The notes below the pieces were generated by a model that was not told where the DNA came from, did no database searches, and saw nothing but the letters and a program-made list of their open reading frames with translations. Source: JBPYCR01 sp051846935 (GTDB taxonomy: Bacteria; Bacillota; Bacilli; Bacillales; Amphibacillaceae). From it: 64,000 nt of DNA. Position 1 is the stretch's first letter. Each line of letters opens with the position of its first letter. The stretch spans positions 162,409 to 226,408 of the forward strand of contig NZ_JBPYCS010000002.1 in the NCBI RefSeq assembly GCF_051846935.1. The letters are read 5' to 3'. Both the position numbers and the translations under genes were made by a program. Positions 1 through 9,300 of the stretch are shown here, piece after piece.

Positions 1-431
1 ACACCTGTTTTCAATTCAATTAATATTGTTTCATCGTACGTCCATTTACAATGGTACTCCACTTGCATCGGTACTTTATTTGTTAAAACATCATCTACAT
101 CCCTTTGATCGGCTGCAGCTGTAATAGCTTGCATAAAATGATTCGTTGTCTGGTAGCTGAACGCTGGTTCTACAGTGTCTGATCGCTTAGCTATACCGAT
201 TAGTACTGCAACGATATGCTTACATGAACCATACGTGTCAAATGCTGGGCAATCACAATAGGCTTTTATTGTTCCATTATGGAAATTGGCCATATTAATT
301 TCTACAAAATACGTATCTGTTCCATGAACAGTCGCCGTCCATACATCATAATTAATATCGAACAGTAAATCACTTACTTGATCGTTATTATAATAAGCCA
401 ATCCACGTTTATAAATAAGCGATGGAAACAT
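1..431 (-). CDS. SWIM zinc-finger domain protein (3' end outside the window)
   Basis: Reading leftward from an ATG at 431-429, an uninterrupted frame of about 143 codons runs off the left edge. It begins MFPSLIYKRGLAYYNN. Around residues 60-75 it carries CDC, then nine residues, then CKH, which is the CxC...CxH zinc-ligand pattern of the SWIM domain. The domain is known for DNA or protein binding and, in bacteria, often sits in the N-terminal part of larger proteins, some next to SNF2 helicases. The C-terminal part is not visible, so the full-length architecture is unknown. A GAGG sits about 12 bases before the ATG. The identification rests on the SWIM pattern alone. Confidence 0.75.
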   Translation of the reverse strand, partial: MFPSLIYKRGLAYYNNDQVSDLLFDINYDVWTATVHGTDTYFVEINMANFHNGTIKAYCDCPAFDTYGSCKHIVAVLIGIAKRSDTVEPAFSYQTTNHFMQAITAAADQRDVDDVLTNKVPMQVEYHCKWTYDETILIELKTG

Positions 432-554
432 ATTCTGTATACTTGCCTCATGTATCGTTTTCAAAACGAAATACCCTACTTTCTACAATTTGTTTAATAT
501 ACTATTTTAACGGAATGCCAGCTATTTGTGAAACGGTTCGGCTTAAAATGTATT

Positions 555-1757
555 TTAAAGAGATGCATTGTTTCTTTTCGATTTCATTAAAGCATAGATG
601 TAAAAAGCGAGCGACATTACTACAGAACCAGCAGCAGTAATGTAAATCACTTGATAGGTATACATAAAGGCAAGCTGTCCAAAGACAATTGCACCGATTC
701 CTACACCTAAATCAAAAAATGAAAAAAACGTAGCATTTGCCATTCCCTTCCGATTATTTGGCGCTTTGTCTACGGCCCATGCTTGTAATGCAGGCTGTAA
801 GGTTCCAAAGCCGAGACCATAAAGGCCAGCAGCAAGCAACATGACAGCAGTGCTCGGCAACCAAGCGAGCAATAGCATCGCAATAAAGATAAAGACTGCT
901 CCGGGCGGAAAAACATAAACATGTCCGACACGATCATAAATCTGTCCAGCAAATGTACGTGAAATCATTAAAAAGATGGCAAAACACATAAAATATAACT
1001 CGATGCCATCAATGCCCTTTTCTTCTGCATATAGTGGCAAAAAGGAAGCGATTCCTCCAAATGTTACGGTAATAAAAAACAGGAGTACCGCCGGCTCTAT
1101 TGCACTTCTTTCGAATATATCAAATTTTAACGTAGTTGTTTTATATGGAGATTGCTCGACCTTTTTATATCGAATAACAATGGACAATAAAAAAGCGACA
1201 AAGCCAAGTACGGCACATATTAAGTATAATTGCAAAAAGGAGATTTTTCCTACGAGCGTTAACCCAAGCGTTGGCCCAATTGCCAATGCTAAATTGCCGG
1301 ACAAACCAAAATAGCCCATTCCTTCTCCACGTTTATTTGGTGGAATCAAATCTGTCGCAATCGTACCGGTTGCTGTCGTCGAAAACCCCCATCCAATCCC
1401 TTGGACGATTCGCATCATAAGTAAAAAGCCAATGCTTGTAGCAAATGCAAACGAACCAACCGACAGTACAAATAAGCTTAACCCAATCATATACACAACT
1501 TGCCTGCCTTTTGAGTCCAATGCATGCCCAGCGTACGGTCGGAAGATGAGTGCTGAAAAGGTGAATATTCCAACAATAATGCCTATTAATTGGTCACTTC
1601 CGCCTAATTCCTTCACGAACAACGGAAGCGTAGGCAGAGTCATTTGAAAACCGAGAAAAATAAAAAAATTAGCGCTGCAAATGAGCAAAAAATCCCGCGT
1701 CCAAATCTTCCCATCATTTGTACTTGGTTTCATTTGTGAAGCTGATTTTGTTCTCAT
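555..1757 (-). CDS. MFS family drug or metabolite efflux transporter
   Basis: 400-residue integral membrane protein of the major facilitator superfamily with about 12 predicted membrane segments. Residues 77-86 (GHALDSKGRQ) match MFS motif A, the loop between helices 2 and 3. The region IVQGIGWGFSTTATGTIATD resembles the helix 4-5 signature of proton-coupled drug exporters. It looks like the uncharacterised YwoG/YfkF-type transporters of Bacillus, but no substrate can be assigned. The ATG at 1757 is preceded by AAGAAGGGA at good distance. The gene stands alone, upstream of the SWIM gene on the same strand with a gap of about 120 bases. A single-gene unit is likely. Confidence 0.85.
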   Translation of the reverse strand: MRTKSASQMKPSTNDGKIWTRDFLLICSANFFIFLGFQMTLPTLPLFVKELGGSDQLIGIIVGIFTFSALIFRPYAGHALDSKGRQVVYMIGLSLFVLSVGSFAFATSIGFLLMMRIVQGIGWGFSTTATGTIATDLIPPNKRGEGMGYFGLSGNLALAIGPTLGLTLVGKISFLQLYLICAVLGFVAFLLSIVIRYKKVEQSPYKTTTLKFDIFERSAIEPAVLLFFITVTFGGIASFLPLYAEEKGIDGIELYFMCFAIFLMISRTFAGQIYDRVGHVYVFPPGAVFIFIAMLLLAWLPSTAVMLLAAGLYGLGFGTLQPALQAWAVDKAPNNRKGMANATFFSFFDLGVGIGAIVFGQLAFMYTYQVIYITAAGSVVMSLAFYIYALMKSKRNNASL

Positions 1758-1884
1758 GAGTAATAATCCCTTCTTTCGGTACTCGAAATTTATTATACAT
1801 GAATAAAAGAGGGTTTAACATCAATCTGTTTATGAGGAACTACTTGAAGCAACACACTTACTTCGTTAATCTTGCAAAAGAATA

Positions 1885-1911
1885 CCCCGGAGTATTCCGG
1901 GGACAATAGCG
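1885..1911 (-). terminator. Rho-independent terminator of sodC
   Basis: CCCCGGA (1885-1891) and TCCGGGG (1896-1902) form a 7-bp GC-rich stem with a 4-base loop. On the minus strand the stem is followed by TATTCTTTT. It lies about 25 bases beyond the sodC stop codon. Confidence 0.75.
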
Positions 1912-1926
1912 CGCTCTTTGATACGC

Positions 1927-2538
1927 TTATTTTGGATCACTAATTACGCCGCATACAATTCGATCTCCGGCATTCCCTGCTGGTTGTGAAATATAATCAT
2001 CGGCTTTAGAGTGGATAATTAATGCTGTTCCTTCATCACTAAACAGTGTATTTTCCTTACCCTTTTCCAATGTTACAAACTCATTTACAATTTCCTCTTC
2101 TACTGTGCCACCTTCTTTCACAGTTATGTTCGGCATATCTCCCGCATGTGGCCCGGCTTCATGATCAAACCCATGCTTTTTGTCGGTAGGATTAAAATGC
2201 CCACCGGCAGACTTAAAGTCTGGCGACTCACAGATTCCTTTTTCATGAATATGGAAGCCATGCACCCCAGGAGTTAAGTGATCGGCACGCAAGGATATTT
2301 TAACACCTTCATTTTCTGCTTCTACTACTGCCGTTCCTACGGTTGCTCCATCTGTGTTTTTTAACTCTACGGTTACGGTTTGATTCCCTCCACCTTCTGT
2401 TTCAATACCTTTATCTACTTCTATTGCTTCGTCTGCCTTTTCCTGTTCTGGTGCGTTATCATCCATATTTCCGCACCCGCTCGCCATTATTGCTATGGAT
2501 AATGGAAGGATGAACAGCTTCATTAATCTAAATTTCAA
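1927..2538 (-). CDS. sodC: Cu/Zn superoxide dismutase, lipoprotein
   Basis: 203-residue secreted lipoprotein. An N-terminal hydrophobic segment ends in the lipobox-like MASGC, so Cys22 would be lipidated. A low-complexity acidic linker follows and then a complete SOD barrel. All expected metal ligands are visible by position: His96 and His98 (HIH), His114 (GGHFNP, the bridging His), His122, His131, Asp134 and His176 (IIHSKADD). The conserved disulfide Cys103/Cys196 and the active-site Arg193 are also present. It should dismutate superoxide outside the membrane. This contrasts with the B. subtilis paralogue YojM, which is known to lack copper ligands. It is monocistronic, with its own terminator downstream. 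Confidence 0.93.
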   Translation of the reverse strand: MKFRLMKLFILPLSIAIMASGCGNMDDNAPEQEKADEAIEVDKGIETEGGGNQTVTVELKNTDGATVGTAVVEAENEGVKISLRADHLTPGVHGFHIHEKGICESPDFKSAGGHFNPTDKKHGFDHEAGPHAGDMPNITVKEGGTVEEEIVNEFVTLEKGKENTLFSDEGTALIIHSKADDYISQPAGNAGDRIVCGVISDPK

Positions 2539-2666
2539 CTCATCTCTCTCCTTTCGCTCTATTTAGACCTTTCTCCCTTCAACATTTACATATTTGTAAA
2601 AAAGTAAACATTTTTGTCGTTGCTTTAATCATTTCCCTCTGCTTCATTAAAAAACTTATTAAAGCA

Positions 2667-2693
2667 TTGACAAGGCAACATCTATCTTATACT
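2667..2693 (+). promoter_or_regulatory. Sigma-A-like promoter of the ABC transporter operon
   Basis: TTGACA (2667-2672) and TATACT (2688-2693) with a 15-base spacer, slightly short. They lie about 115 bases before the first permease gene and overlap the inverted repeat described separately. Confidence 0.55.
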
Positions 2694-2722
2694 GTATATA
2701 TAGACATACACACATATACAGT
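2691..2722. promoter_or_regulatory. Perfect 9-bp inverted repeat, probable GntR operator
   Basis: ACTGTATAT (2691-2699) is repeated as its exact complement ATATACAGT (2714-2722), with 14 bases between. The left arm overlaps the -10 box. The only local regulator is the YtrA-type GntR protein encoded in the same operon, so autorepression is the simplest reading. The match of site to protein is inference. Confidence 0.55.
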
Positions 2723-2809
2723 CATTACGTTATATACGTAGCAAAATTAACTTTACGACTACGAGTTGTTAAAGCGACTTAGTAGAGGGAGGGGTTCACT
2801 ATTGGAAAA

Positions 2810-3523
2810 ATGAAGCAAGCATTCTGGCTCGTTAAATTTGAATTAAAACATTCGCCGCTTACGATTCTTTTATTAATCGGCATATTATTGATTTCGCTCC
2901 TGCTTGTTAGCCTTTCCTTGCCCGAATATATGGAGGAGCCATCAATGGGGATGGACATCTTCTTCATCTTATTTTTTTCTATCGTTTCACAATGGGCTCG
3001 ACCGAAAGAGTTCAGAGAGCAAAAGCTAGGAAATAGCCGTTATGCTTCCTACTTTTTAATCGCATTAAATCAGCTTCCAATCCGAAGGGAGATCCTATCA
3101 ACATATCGTTTCTTAACATTTGCGATCCTATCGATACCGTTTCACATTTCGTTTCTCGTCATTTTATATATTTTAATTCCTGCCTTACGAACAGAAATGA
3201 CGGGGAGTCAATATGCTGTATTCTGCTTTTTCTGGATTTGTTTTAGCATTTATATCGGAGGAATGCAGCTAATTACCGAAGCAGGATCGGACTTAATAAA
3301 GACAATTTTGCTTTCACTTTTTTTGCTTGGCCCGATTTTCTTCATCGTATTTATCTTTTCTTTTTATAAGCTGTATCCGAATGGACTTGTAAATTGGACG
3401 ATGTTCGTTTCGATTAAGTATCCAGTACAAGTTATCATTTGTTCTTCATTACTCGCTATACTTGGTTGGTTTACGTGGTCAAAGCGCATGCAAAAAAAGA
3501 TGGCTTCATTTGATTATTTATAG
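2810..3523 (+). CDS. ABC transporter permease subunit (first of two paralogues)
   Basis: 237-residue membrane protein with about six predicted membrane segments and no ATPase motifs. It is clearly related to the next gene: both contain a PKEF..QK motif after the second membrane segment, then (F)LIAL.QL, SIP and LRT/LRV stretches in the same order. It probably forms the membrane part of the ABC transporter whose ATPase is encoded at 4832. The ATG at 2810 is used because no other standard start is in frame after the TAG at 2783. The GGGAGGGG before it is rather far away (about 15 bases), so a non-standard start at 2801 (ATT) cannot be excluded. Substrate unknown. Confidence 0.75.
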   Translation: MKQAFWLVKFELKHSPLTILLLIGILLISLLLVSLSLPEYMEEPSMGMDIFFILFFSIVSQWARPKEFREQKLGNSRYASYFLIALNQLPIRREILSTYRFLTFAILSIPFHISFLVILYILIPALRTEMTGSQYAVFCFFWICFSIYIGGMQLITEAGSDLIKTILLSLFLLGPIFFIVFIFSFYKLYPNGLVNWTMFVSIKYPVQVIICSSLLAILGWFTWSKRMQKKMASFDYL

Positions 3524-3544
3524 TACATAATGAAGCGCCATCTT
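3497..3544 (+). other. Stem-loop spanning the stop codon of the first permease gene
   Basis: AAGATGGCTTCATT (3497-3510) pairs with AATGAAGCGCCATCTT (3529-3544), a 14-bp stem with a 2-base bulge and an 18-base loop that contains the stop codon. Only a weak T-rich stretch follows, so this is more likely an mRNA-processing or stabilising hairpin, or a partial attenuator, than a full terminator. Confidence 0.5.
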
Positions 3545-3671
3545 GCTTTGTTTAGCTCTCGATTGGAACAGCTAAGAGGCTATAACAGATTGATGCTTTA
3601 TTCATACTAACGCTCATATACAAATCACGTTCAAATTACATTTAGTAAAGGTAGTAAAGGAGTTTTTTAAA

Positions 3672-4391
3672 GTGGATTTTGGGAAGCAAGTACTCTCATT
3701 AGCATTCGTAGAAGTAAGACAATATAGTAGCAATGTCCTTTTACTTATAGGCTTTTTATCCTTATTTCTTTTATTTATTATAACTTCCATGCCTTCTTAT
3801 TTAAGCGACATGCATTCAGCGGCTGCTATTGATGTATACTTTATTATTTTCTTCGGTTTAGGTGCTCGTATTGCACAGCCAAAAGAATTCCAACGACAAA
3901 AATCACATGTCGATACGTGGGTAAGTCCATATTTAATAGCATTGCAACAACTCGCAATCTCGAAACAACTTATTACGAAAGCACGCTTGCTTGCCAGCCT
4001 AATGATATCCATCCCATATAATTTTTTACTATTGCTTATTTTGTACATCACTGTACCAGAATTGCGGGTATTGCTGTCGCCTTTGGGCTATGCCGCTTTT
4101 TCTATTTTATGGATCTGCACAAGTGTCATTTTTTCAAGTTGGCATAGAAAGCTTGAAGCTGGTTCGAACTTTATCCTTCAAGTACTCTTTTTCGTCTTTA
4201 TATTCGCTCCTATTTTATATGGGGGGTTACAGTTTTTTCATGAAGAAAACGGGCTTGTTTACTTGACGATGATTGCTTCCGAACAACATCCACTCAGTGT
4301 AATCATACTTTCAATTGTAGTGAGCTTAGGCGCAAGCATCTACTTGCTGCGTCTAAAAGAGAAGAAAATGAATGCACAAGATTATTTGTAA
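3672..4391 (+). CDS. ABC transporter permease subunit (second paralogue)
   Basis: 239-residue membrane protein with about six predicted membrane segments, a tandem paralogue of the preceding gene (QPKEFQRQK here against RPKEFREQK there). It starts at a GTG with AAAGGAG about 10 bases before it. A 148-base gap containing a stem-loop separates the two permease genes, while the GntR gene follows 22 bases later. The two permeases probably make a heterodimer around the ATPase encoded downstream. This gene set resembles the ytr transporter group of Bacillus in composition (GntR regulator, ATPase, small permeases), but the gene order differs. Confidence 0.75.
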   Translation: MDFGKQVLSLAFVEVRQYSSNVLLLIGFLSLFLLFIITSMPSYLSDMHSAAAIDVYFIIFFGLGARIAQPKEFQRQKSHVDTWVSPYLIALQQLAISKQLITKARLLASLMISIPYNFLLLLILYITVPELRVLLSPLGYAAFSILWICTSVIFSSWHRKLEAGSNFILQVLFFVFIFAPILYGGLQFFHEENGLVYLTMIASEQHPLSVIILSIVVSLGASIYLLRLKEKKMNAQDYL

Positions 4392-4413
4392 TACTTAAGG
4401 AGGCAAGCCAAGC

Positions 4414-4803
4414 GTGAAACTGCCCATCCGATTATCTAAAGATTCAAGAGAACCAATCTACCATCAAATTGAGCAACAATTAGAAGCTTTAATTGCTAGT
4501 GGACAGCTAGATGCAGGAACTGCTTTACCTTCCATCCGCAGCCTGTCCAAGGACTTGGAGATTAGTATCATTACAACACGAAGAGTATATCAAAATTTGG
4601 AAGCGAAAAGATTTATCAAAACGATACAAGGTAAGGGAACATTTGTAGCAGAAGTGAACGCTGAGTTAAAAGAAAAAGTAAAAATGACTTCAATACAAAA
4701 GGCGTTTGAACAAGCGATTGATACTGCCTTACATTACGACTACACAATAGAACAGCTGGAAGGAATCTTTTATGGCGTGCTCAATAAAAAAATAAACGAT
4801 TAG
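4414..4803 (+). CDS. GntR-family transcriptional regulator, YtrA type
   Basis: 129-residue regulator made of an N-terminal winged helix-turn-helix (residues about 10-75, including REPIYHQIEQQLEALIASG and LPSIRSLSKDLEIS) and a short C-terminal helical tail. It has no large ligand-binding domain, which is the hallmark of the YtrA subfamily. Members commonly repress the ABC transporter operon they sit in. It starts at GTG with AAGGAGG in front. It lies between the permease genes and the ATPase gene, so it is co-transcribed with its likely target. The inverted repeat at 2691-2722 is its most plausible operator. Confidence 0.88.
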   Translation: MKLPIRLSKDSREPIYHQIEQQLEALIASGQLDAGTALPSIRSLSKDLEISIITTRRVYQNLEAKRFIKTIQGKGTFVAEVNAELKEKVKMTSIQKAFEQAIDTALHYDYTIEQLEGIFYGVLNKKIND

Positions 4804-4831
4804 CTTTCCAACAAACAGAAAGGAGATTATT

Positions 4832-5689
4832 ATGAAAAAATGGGTGTCCGTAGAAAATGTACAGAAAAAAATTGATTCGTTTGAACTTGGTCCAATTGAT
4901 TTCGTTATCGAACCAGGTACAATTACTGCTTTAGTAGGCAGCAATGGCTCTGGAAAAAGTACACTGCTTAAATTACTTATAAACCTTGCAAAACAAGACA
5001 CAGGTACTATCGTTCTTTTTGATAAGCAAGTGAGTGGTTCGGATGAAAGCTGGAAAAAACACGTCACTTATCTAGCTCAAACTACAGTTGGTTTTAACAC
5101 GTTTACCGGTGAAGCATTAAGAGATCTTATTTCCCGCTGGTATCCTAATTGGGATGAAGCTTCATTCAGAAAAATCGTTCAGCAGCTCGATATATCGCTA
5201 ACAAAGCGGTTCAGCAAGATGTCTCAAGGGGCTCAACAGAAACTAATGCTTGCTTTAGCAATTGCAAGAAATACAGAATTACTTATTTTAGATGAACCGA
5301 CTTCTTTTCTTGATATTCCATCAAAAAGGGCAATAATCGACTTGCTCGTTAACTGGATGGAGCAAGGAGAACGTTCAATTATTTTAGCAACCCACCAATC
5401 TGAGGATATCAAAAAGCTCGCTGACTATATTATCGTTTTAAACGATGGAAAGTCACTCGGTATGTTTGAGAAGGAAACATTAACCGAAGGCTATCAGTAT
5501 TATTGGTTCCATGATGAGGTTCCTTCTGCATCGGTTCCAGGGGAAATCGCGCGTATTGACAACCGGATTTTATCCAATCAACCGGAAGCTACAGAATTGC
5601 ATTTGGAAAAAGGTGGGTTACCATGGAGTAACCGCACCGGGATCAGCTTAGAAGAAGCCATTACACGCTTGCTAACCAACAACAAATAA
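4832..5689 (+). CDS. ABC transporter ATP-binding protein
   Basis: 285-residue ATPase. Walker A is GSNGSGKST (residues 36-44), the signature motif is a variant MSQGAQQ, Walker B is LLILDEPTSFLD, and the H-loop His is in LATHQ. About 70 residues follow the nucleotide-binding domain, as in YtrB-like ATPases. It begins 28 bases after the GntR gene with AAAGGAG as ribosome binding site, and is the last gene of the operon. It should power the permease pair encoded upstream. YtrB-like systems are known to respond to cell-wall stress in Bacillus, but nothing in the sequence fixes the substrate. Confidence 0.9.
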   Translation: MKKWVSVENVQKKIDSFELGPIDFVIEPGTITALVGSNGSGKSTLLKLLINLAKQDTGTIVLFDKQVSGSDESWKKHVTYLAQTTVGFNTFTGEALRDLISRWYPNWDEASFRKIVQQLDISLTKRFSKMSQGAQQKLMLALAIARNTELLILDEPTSFLDIPSKRAIIDLLVNWMEQGERSIILATHQSEDIKKLADYIIVLNDGKSLGMFEKETLTEGYQYYWFHDEVPSASVPGEIARIDNRILSNQPEATELHLEKGGLPWSNRTGISLEEAITRLLTNNK

Positions 5690-6335
5690 AAGAACACATA
5701 GTGCAGGAAGATAGTAAATTAGAAACAATTTCACTTTATGCGTCCAACATTCTGAATGAATTGCTAATTGACATACAGAATCATCCTATAAATCGAGACT
5801 GTAATTGTTCTTTTGCTGAAAAAAATAGCACATATCTACTAGCGAACAGTCTCGTGTATGTCGCTTGTTAGCTTATAGAGCGTTATACAAATTTATGCAA
5901 TGAAACGCATTATGTACAATAAAGATGAACCTTCCCATAGTTTAGTCCGCTTCTACGCCTCCCGATGTACATAAAATACTCCTTTAGTTCATTACATCAT
6001 CCACCTGTCTAGCTTATGATGAATACGTAACGAAGTGTATCCGTGATCATTCCCATCCATTTCCTAACATTAATTATTTATACCTAATTTTGGATATCCA
6101 AAAAATCATTGTAGAGGGTGTGATTTTTTAACATTTTTGCTCATGGAATATACACGCTTTCCGTGGGCGAATAGTGAGCCTCCGCTTGCTATGCGCTGTA
6201 GGGTCTCATCGATCTCTTTCTTCCCGCAGGACAACTAATTCTGTTCGTATTGACAAATTACCCATCCACCTATATGGTTAGTCACATAAGTAATCAACTA
6301 ATTAAATGAATGTTAAGAAAAGGAGTGTTATGCCT
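5690..6335. other. Gene-free region with inverted repeat and a fold-back repeat copy
   Basis: No convincing gene. CGAGACTGT (5794-5802) and its complement ACAGTCTCG (5846-5854) form a long-range inverted repeat. A diverged copy of the fold-back repeat family lies at about 6155-6232. The remaining sequence is AT-rich and probably holds the promoter of the RND gene, which I could not place confidently. Confidence 0.5.
6155..6232 (+). repeat. Fold-back intergenic repeat, family 1, copy a (diverged)
   Basis: It contains the landmarks CGCTTTCCGTGGGC, GAGCCTCC, GGTCTCA and CCCGCAGGA in the order and orientation seen at 9541, 24939, 56406 and 62862. This is a short, diverged copy without the long flanking part. 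Confidence 0.65.
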
Positions 6336-9300
6336 ATGCTATCGTTTTTATTAAAAAGAAAGGTCATTGTTGGATTATTTATATCATTCATTTTTGTCTT
6401 CGGATTTTACGGGTTTACGAAGCTTGACAAGGAATTATTTCCGCCAATTTCATTCGACCAAGCATTGATTATGATCGAAACAGAGGATATGCCCGCAGCA
6501 GATGTCGAACAATTTATCAGTAAACCAATAGAACAATCGATCGGAAGTTTAAAGGGAGTGGAGAGATACCGGTCTACGTCATCGATCGGAAATAGTACGT
6601 TTTACATATCAATGGAAAAAGGAAATGGGCATGCCATTACAAAAGATATAGAAACAACGGTTTATGGCTTACGCGATGATCTTTACGGAGTAAAAGACAT
6701 TTATGTAATGCAATTTTCTACCGATCAGCCATTTGAATTTTATATGGACATTTCTGGAGCTAGCAAAGAAGAAATGACGGATGTGGCCCAACAGGTGATT
6801 AAGCCACGATTAGAAGCTCTACCAGAAGTACGTGAAGCTTTACTAGCAGGCGTCAGCGAGCGAGAAATCGTAGTAGAATTAAACTCAAAGAAGTTGAAAG
6901 AGACTGGGATTGAGCAAGAATCTGTTATACAAGCAATTAATGAAGCACGTATAAATGAATCAATTGGAGAATTAACGAACGAAAAAAACTCTCCATCCCT
7001 ACGTTGGCATACTGCATTTTCAACAATCGAAGATATACGTACCATATCCCTCCCTTCACATAGTGGTCTTCTACAATTAAGTGACATAGCAACGATTGAA
7101 GAAAAGACCAGCGAACAAAATGATATAGCTTGGAAAAATGGCAGCTCTGATTTTATTTTAGTACAAATTGGACGTGTAAATGATGTTACTCAAATTGAAA
7201 TGGCTGAAGCCGTACGTAATGAAATAAAAAATATAAATAACGAAGGCTTGCTCGGTAACGTCAAAATAGAGGAAATTGTCGCACAAGCCGACTACGTTGA
7301 AAATGCAATTGCTGGAATGACAGACAATATCCTTATTGGTGCGATTATCGCTATTGTCGTATTATTACTATTCTTACGAAATATTCGTGCTACATTTATT
7401 GTTGCACTTTCCATTCCAGCTTCTATTTTACTTACCGTATTAATGCTACGTCTTTTTGATTACAGTTTAAATCTAGCCAGCTTAATTGGACTAGGATTAG
7501 GAATTGGAATGATGGTGGATGCTTCCATCGTTGTGCTTGAATCTATTTATAAAAAGAAAGAGCTAGGACTTAACAACAAAGCAGCCGTTATTAGCGGTAC
7601 AAAAGAAGTAGCAACTGCTGTATTTGCTTCCATGTTAACAACGATTGTCGTTTTTTTACCAATTGGAATTTTAGATGACGACATTGGAAAAACAGTATTT
7701 ATATTAGCGATTGTTATTACAATAACGCTCCTAAGCTCTGTGCTTGTTTCCTTCACATGGATTCCTGTTTTATCTGAAAACTTTTTAAAGGTTAGGAAGC
7801 GAAAAACAAAAACGAAAAAAAGCGTTATTGATCAGTACGGCCGTACACTTACATGGGTTACTAAGAAAAAACGACGGCGCCTTAGTATTATAAGTCTGTT
7901 TCTAGTTCTGTTTATTAGTTCTTTTTTCCTCTTAACAAAGGTACCTATGACTATATTACCGGATATTCTTAATCGTTATGCTGAAGTCATTGTACAATTC
8001 GAGCCAGGGACGACACCATCTGAACGAGAGTTAGTTGCTAAAAAAATTAATGAGCAATTGGAGACGATTCAAGATATCGATCGCAACATTACGATTGATA
8101 ATGTAGAGATGCTCATAACGCTTGTTAATATGACACCAGAAAAAGAGAAGACCCGTGAGCAGGATGAAATAAATGAGGAAATATTGCGGAAAATCCGTGA
8201 ACTTGAAGCCGATTTTCCTATCGCAAATGTAATGTCTTCTGTGGAAGGTACATCGGACTTCCCAGTCGAAATTACCATCCACGGTGAAAGTTTCAATGAA
8301 CTAACTGACATTGCAAATGACTTTTCCAATCAATTAAAGCAAGTCGATGGTATTGTTTCTACTACTATTGAAGGAAATAAAGTAATGGACGAATTTGTCG
8401 TTGAATTAAACGAGGAAAAGATAGAAGAAGACGAACTAACTGCTCGTTTTATTCAACAGAACGTACGAACTCTATTTGCCAAAATGCCAGCCGGTGAACT
8501 CGTGCAACAAGGGAATATTACCCCTATTTATGTAAAAAATGATAGTTCTATTGAGAATAAACGCGATTTATTGAATTACAAAATTGAAACACCGTATGGG
8601 GAAGAAAAGCTGTCAACGTATGTTCGTATCGTTAAACAAACTACTCCGACACAGATTGATCGAGAAGATGGCGAACGTTTTATTAAAGTGACAGCTGATT
8701 TTGAAGGAAAAGATATGGGGACAATCAATCGAGATATCCAAAAACTTATCCAAGACTTCACTGTAAAAAGCGGATACACACTTGCTGTGAGTGGCGATTT
8801 AGAGCAACAGCAACAAACTGCAGAGGATATGATTGTTATTCTAGCGATTTCGTTGTTTCTCGTATTTGTAGTGCTTGCTATTCAATTTAATAGCGTTAAA
8901 CAGCCATTTATTATTTTGTCTATTGTCCCGCTTACAATGACTGGTGTCATCATAGGTTTGTTTTTAACACAAAAAGAATTAAATGTTATATCCGGAATAG
9001 GTGTTATTATGTTAGTTGGTATCGTGCTAAACAACGGGATTCTGCTAATCGATCGAATAAAACAATTAAGAAATGATGGCATCTCTGTAAACGATGCTGT
9101 TATAAATGCTGGGAAGGATCGAATTCGACCAATATTCATGACTACTTTAACTACGGTTGGTGGGATGATCCCATTAGCGTTAGCAACCGGATCGTCCAGT
9201 GGGTACCAATCGCCCCTTGCTGTCGTCATTATTTCCGGCTTGTTATTTGCAACCTTCATCACATTACTATTAATTCCTTCTGTATATTTGCTATTTGAAG

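Noticed and set aside
6306..6335. Longer N terminus for the RND pump from the ATG at 6306
   Set aside because: The Shine-Dalgarno sequence AAAGGAG lies inside this stretch and is spaced for the ATG at 6336.
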